Positions 62,756 to 64,000 of a stretch of DNA of 64,000 nt are shown here, piece after piece (position 1 is the first letter of the stretch; each line of letters begins with the position of its first letter). The notes below the pieces were generated by a model that was not told where the DNA came from, did not search any database, and worked only from the letters and a program-made list of their open reading frames with translations. The DNA lies in the NCBI RefSeq assembly GCF_035918235.1, contig NZ_CP109485.1, forward strand, positions 496,001 to 560,000, read 5' to 3'. A program made the translations under genes and the position numbers. Source of the stretch: Streptomyces sp. NBC_01445 (lineage in GTDB: Bacteria > Actinomycetota > Actinomycetes > Streptomycetales > Streptomycetaceae).

Positions 62756-64000
62756 GTGCGACTCTCTCTGCGCTCGTCCGAGCCAGGCTCACGCCCGAAC
62801 AGAGCGTCCCGCATGATCGTCGGCAGCGCTGCTGCCGTCGGCGTCATCTACGGCTACGACGTCGGCGCCAGCGCAGGCGCGCTGTTGTTCCTCCCCGGCG
62901 ATTTCGGTCTCACCACTGCACAGGCCGCGTCCTTCGTCACGATCCTTGGCATGGGCCAGCTGATCGGTGCCCTGCTCGCGGGGCGGCTGATCAACGCGAT
63001 CGGCCGCCGGGGCGGAATGCTGGTGGTCACGGCCGCCTTCGGAATCTTCGCCCTCACCTGCGCGCTGGCACCGAACCTGCCCGTTCTCGACGCATCGAGA
63101 CTGCTGCTGGGCGTCGCCATCGGGATATCCACCGTCGCCGCACCGGTCTACGTCGCGGAATGCTCGCCGAGCACGAACCGCGGCGGCCTGGTCGTGATCT
63201 ACCAGCTCGCCAACTGCATCGGCATCATGCTGGCCTACGCCGCCGCATATCTCCTGGCTCCCACCGAGTCCTGGCGATGGATCCTGGGCGTGGCCGCGAT
63301 TCCCGCCGTCGGCGTCTTCTGGGTGCTGTGCACCCGGATGGACACCCCGCGCTGGTACGTGATGAAGGGTCGGCACCAGCACGCGGAAGAAGCCCTGCGC
63401 AAGCTGGACCCGAGTGCCGACACCGCCCGCGCTCTCGCCGAACTCCAGGCGACCCTCGACACGCAGACGACAGGCCCCCGCCGCCGTGGCGAGTCGCTGC
63501 GCGTCCTCGTACGCCGGCCCTACCTGCGGGCCCTCGTCTTCCTGGTGGGTCTGGGCGCCATCATGAAGCTGACCGGCATCAACGCACTGGTCTACTACAA
63601 GCCCCTGATCCTGCAGTCCATGGGCTTCAGCGGATACACCTCACTGTTGCTGATTCCCGCGGGCATTCAGGTGGTCACGGCGATCGCCACCACCTTCTCG
63701 GCCCTCAAGGTCGACCGCATCGGGCGCCGGCCTCTGATGCTGACCGGACTCACAGTCATGGCGGTCGCCCACGGGCTCATCGCTCTCACGTACTTCACCG
63801 GTGTGCGGACCACCTCGATGCAGGTACTGGCGATTCTCGGATTCATGCTCTTCCAGGCCGGATTCGGGCTGGGACTGGGCGCGTTGATCTGGGTATACGC
63901 GTCGGAGAGCCTCCCCGGTCCCCTGCGCGCGGCGGGTGCGTCGATCACTCTGACCGTCGACTTCGGCATCAATCTCTTCATCGCGCAGTTCTTCCTCACG
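62756..64000 (+). CDS. MFS sugar porter, 3' end cut by window edge
   Basis: 415 codons of a major facilitator sugar transporter; the C-terminus is outside the window. The first helix is AAAVGVIYGYDVGASAGALLF. The loop motif between helices 2 and 3 is GRLINAIGRRGG, and the second-half copy is DRIGRRPLM. The helix 6-7 motif reads TRMDTPRWYVMKGRHQHAEEALRKL (usual PESPRWL), and helix 7 has TGINALVYYKPLILQSMGFSG, marking the sugar porter branch. GTG 62756 has AGAAAGG upstream; ATG 62813 is possible. It belongs with the kinase and RpiR genes as a sugar uptake unit. Confidence 0.92.
   Translation, partial: MRLSLRSSEPGSRPNRASRMIVGSAAAVGVIYGYDVGASAGALLFLPGDFGLTTAQAASFVTILGMGQLIGALLAGRLINAIGRRGGMLVVTAAFGIFALTCALAPNLPVLDASRLLLGVAIGISTVAAPVYVAECSPSTNRGGLVVIYQLANCIGIMLAYAAAYLLAPTESWRWILGVAAIPAVGVFWVLCTRMDTPRWYVMKGRHQHAEEALRKLDPSADTARALAELQATLDTQTTGPRRRGESLRVLVRRPYLRALVFLVGLGAIMKLTGINALVYYKPLILQSMGFSGYTSLLLIPAGIQVVTAIATTFSALKVDRIGRRPLMLTGLTVMAVAHGLIALTYFTGVRTTSMQVLAILGFMLFQAGFGLGLGALIWVYASESLPGPLRAAGASITLTVDFGINLFIAQFFLT

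Noticed and set aside
1..64000. CRISPR array, rRNA or tRNA genes
   Set aside because: No regularly spaced direct repeats, no rRNA-like sequence and no recognisable tRNA cloverleaf were seen on reading.

Overview
The window is high-GC actinobacterial chromosome, most likely Streptomyces. The evidence is very strong G/C third-position bias, GTG and TTG starts, long Tat or lipoprotein signal peptides, a SpoIIE/GAF/HATPase regulator, mycothiol-type enzyme remnants and abundant secreted proteins. No rRNA, tRNA or CRISPR array was seen. The content looks accessory: sugar and peptide uptake operons, local regulators, secreted hydrolases, one IS200/IS605-type element and many broken genes.

Layout. 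1-1692: 3'-truncated transketolase (minus). 2547-6988: three small membrane or YcxB-like genes and a secreted zinc amidase, closed by a perfect 17-bp hairpin. 7060-14752: decayed VOC gene, enoyl-CoA hydratase, small membrane protein, YceI protein, SpoIIE-type phosphatase, SDR. 14822-19281: LysR regulator, a maleylpyruvate-isomerase-like gene with an amber stop, and a methyltransferase gene split by a TnpB element (17475-18973). 19460-22832: molybdopterin oxidoreductase, then a coupled TPP enzyme and cyclase pair. 23519-27128: GntR/FCD regulator divergent from a class-V aminotransferase and an APC permease, with two copies of one 15-bp palindrome between them.

27271-37333 is a seven-gene minus-strand mannoside operon: lipoprotein binding protein, two permeases, GH38 alpha-mannosidase, mannose-6-phosphate-isomerase-like protein, ROK kinase, LacI regulator. 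Several stop/start overlaps link the genes, and a LacI-type palindrome lies upstream of the first. 37604-43360 holds a barstar-domain protein, a secreted lipoprotein and a 1010-residue exported PA14/propeller/DUF1080-like protein. 43462-49939 is a six-gene dipeptide-type ABC operon headed by a C45 (Ntn-hydrolase) gene and divergent from an RpiR-family regulator whose SIS ligand motif is not conserved.

51176-55117: cupin, TetR-like remnant, TfoX-like gene with an ochre stop, SnoaL protein, DUF6220-like membrane protein and an ECF41-type sigma factor with a matching promoter, next to a decayed sigma-factor fragment. 55208-59847: NicO-type metal transporter and a 1118-residue exported phosphoesterase/beta-propeller fusion. 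60330-64000: RpiR regulator divergent from a frameshifted BadF-type sugar kinase and an MFS sugar porter that runs off the window.

The main themes are carbohydrate and peptide scavenging under local control, and unusually many disrupted genes (about eight in 64 kb). The least ordinary items are the TnpB element with intact nuclease residues and a lost transposase, the isomerase with a kinase-like N-terminal domain, the phosphoesterase fusion and the C45/peptide-ABC/RpiR unit.
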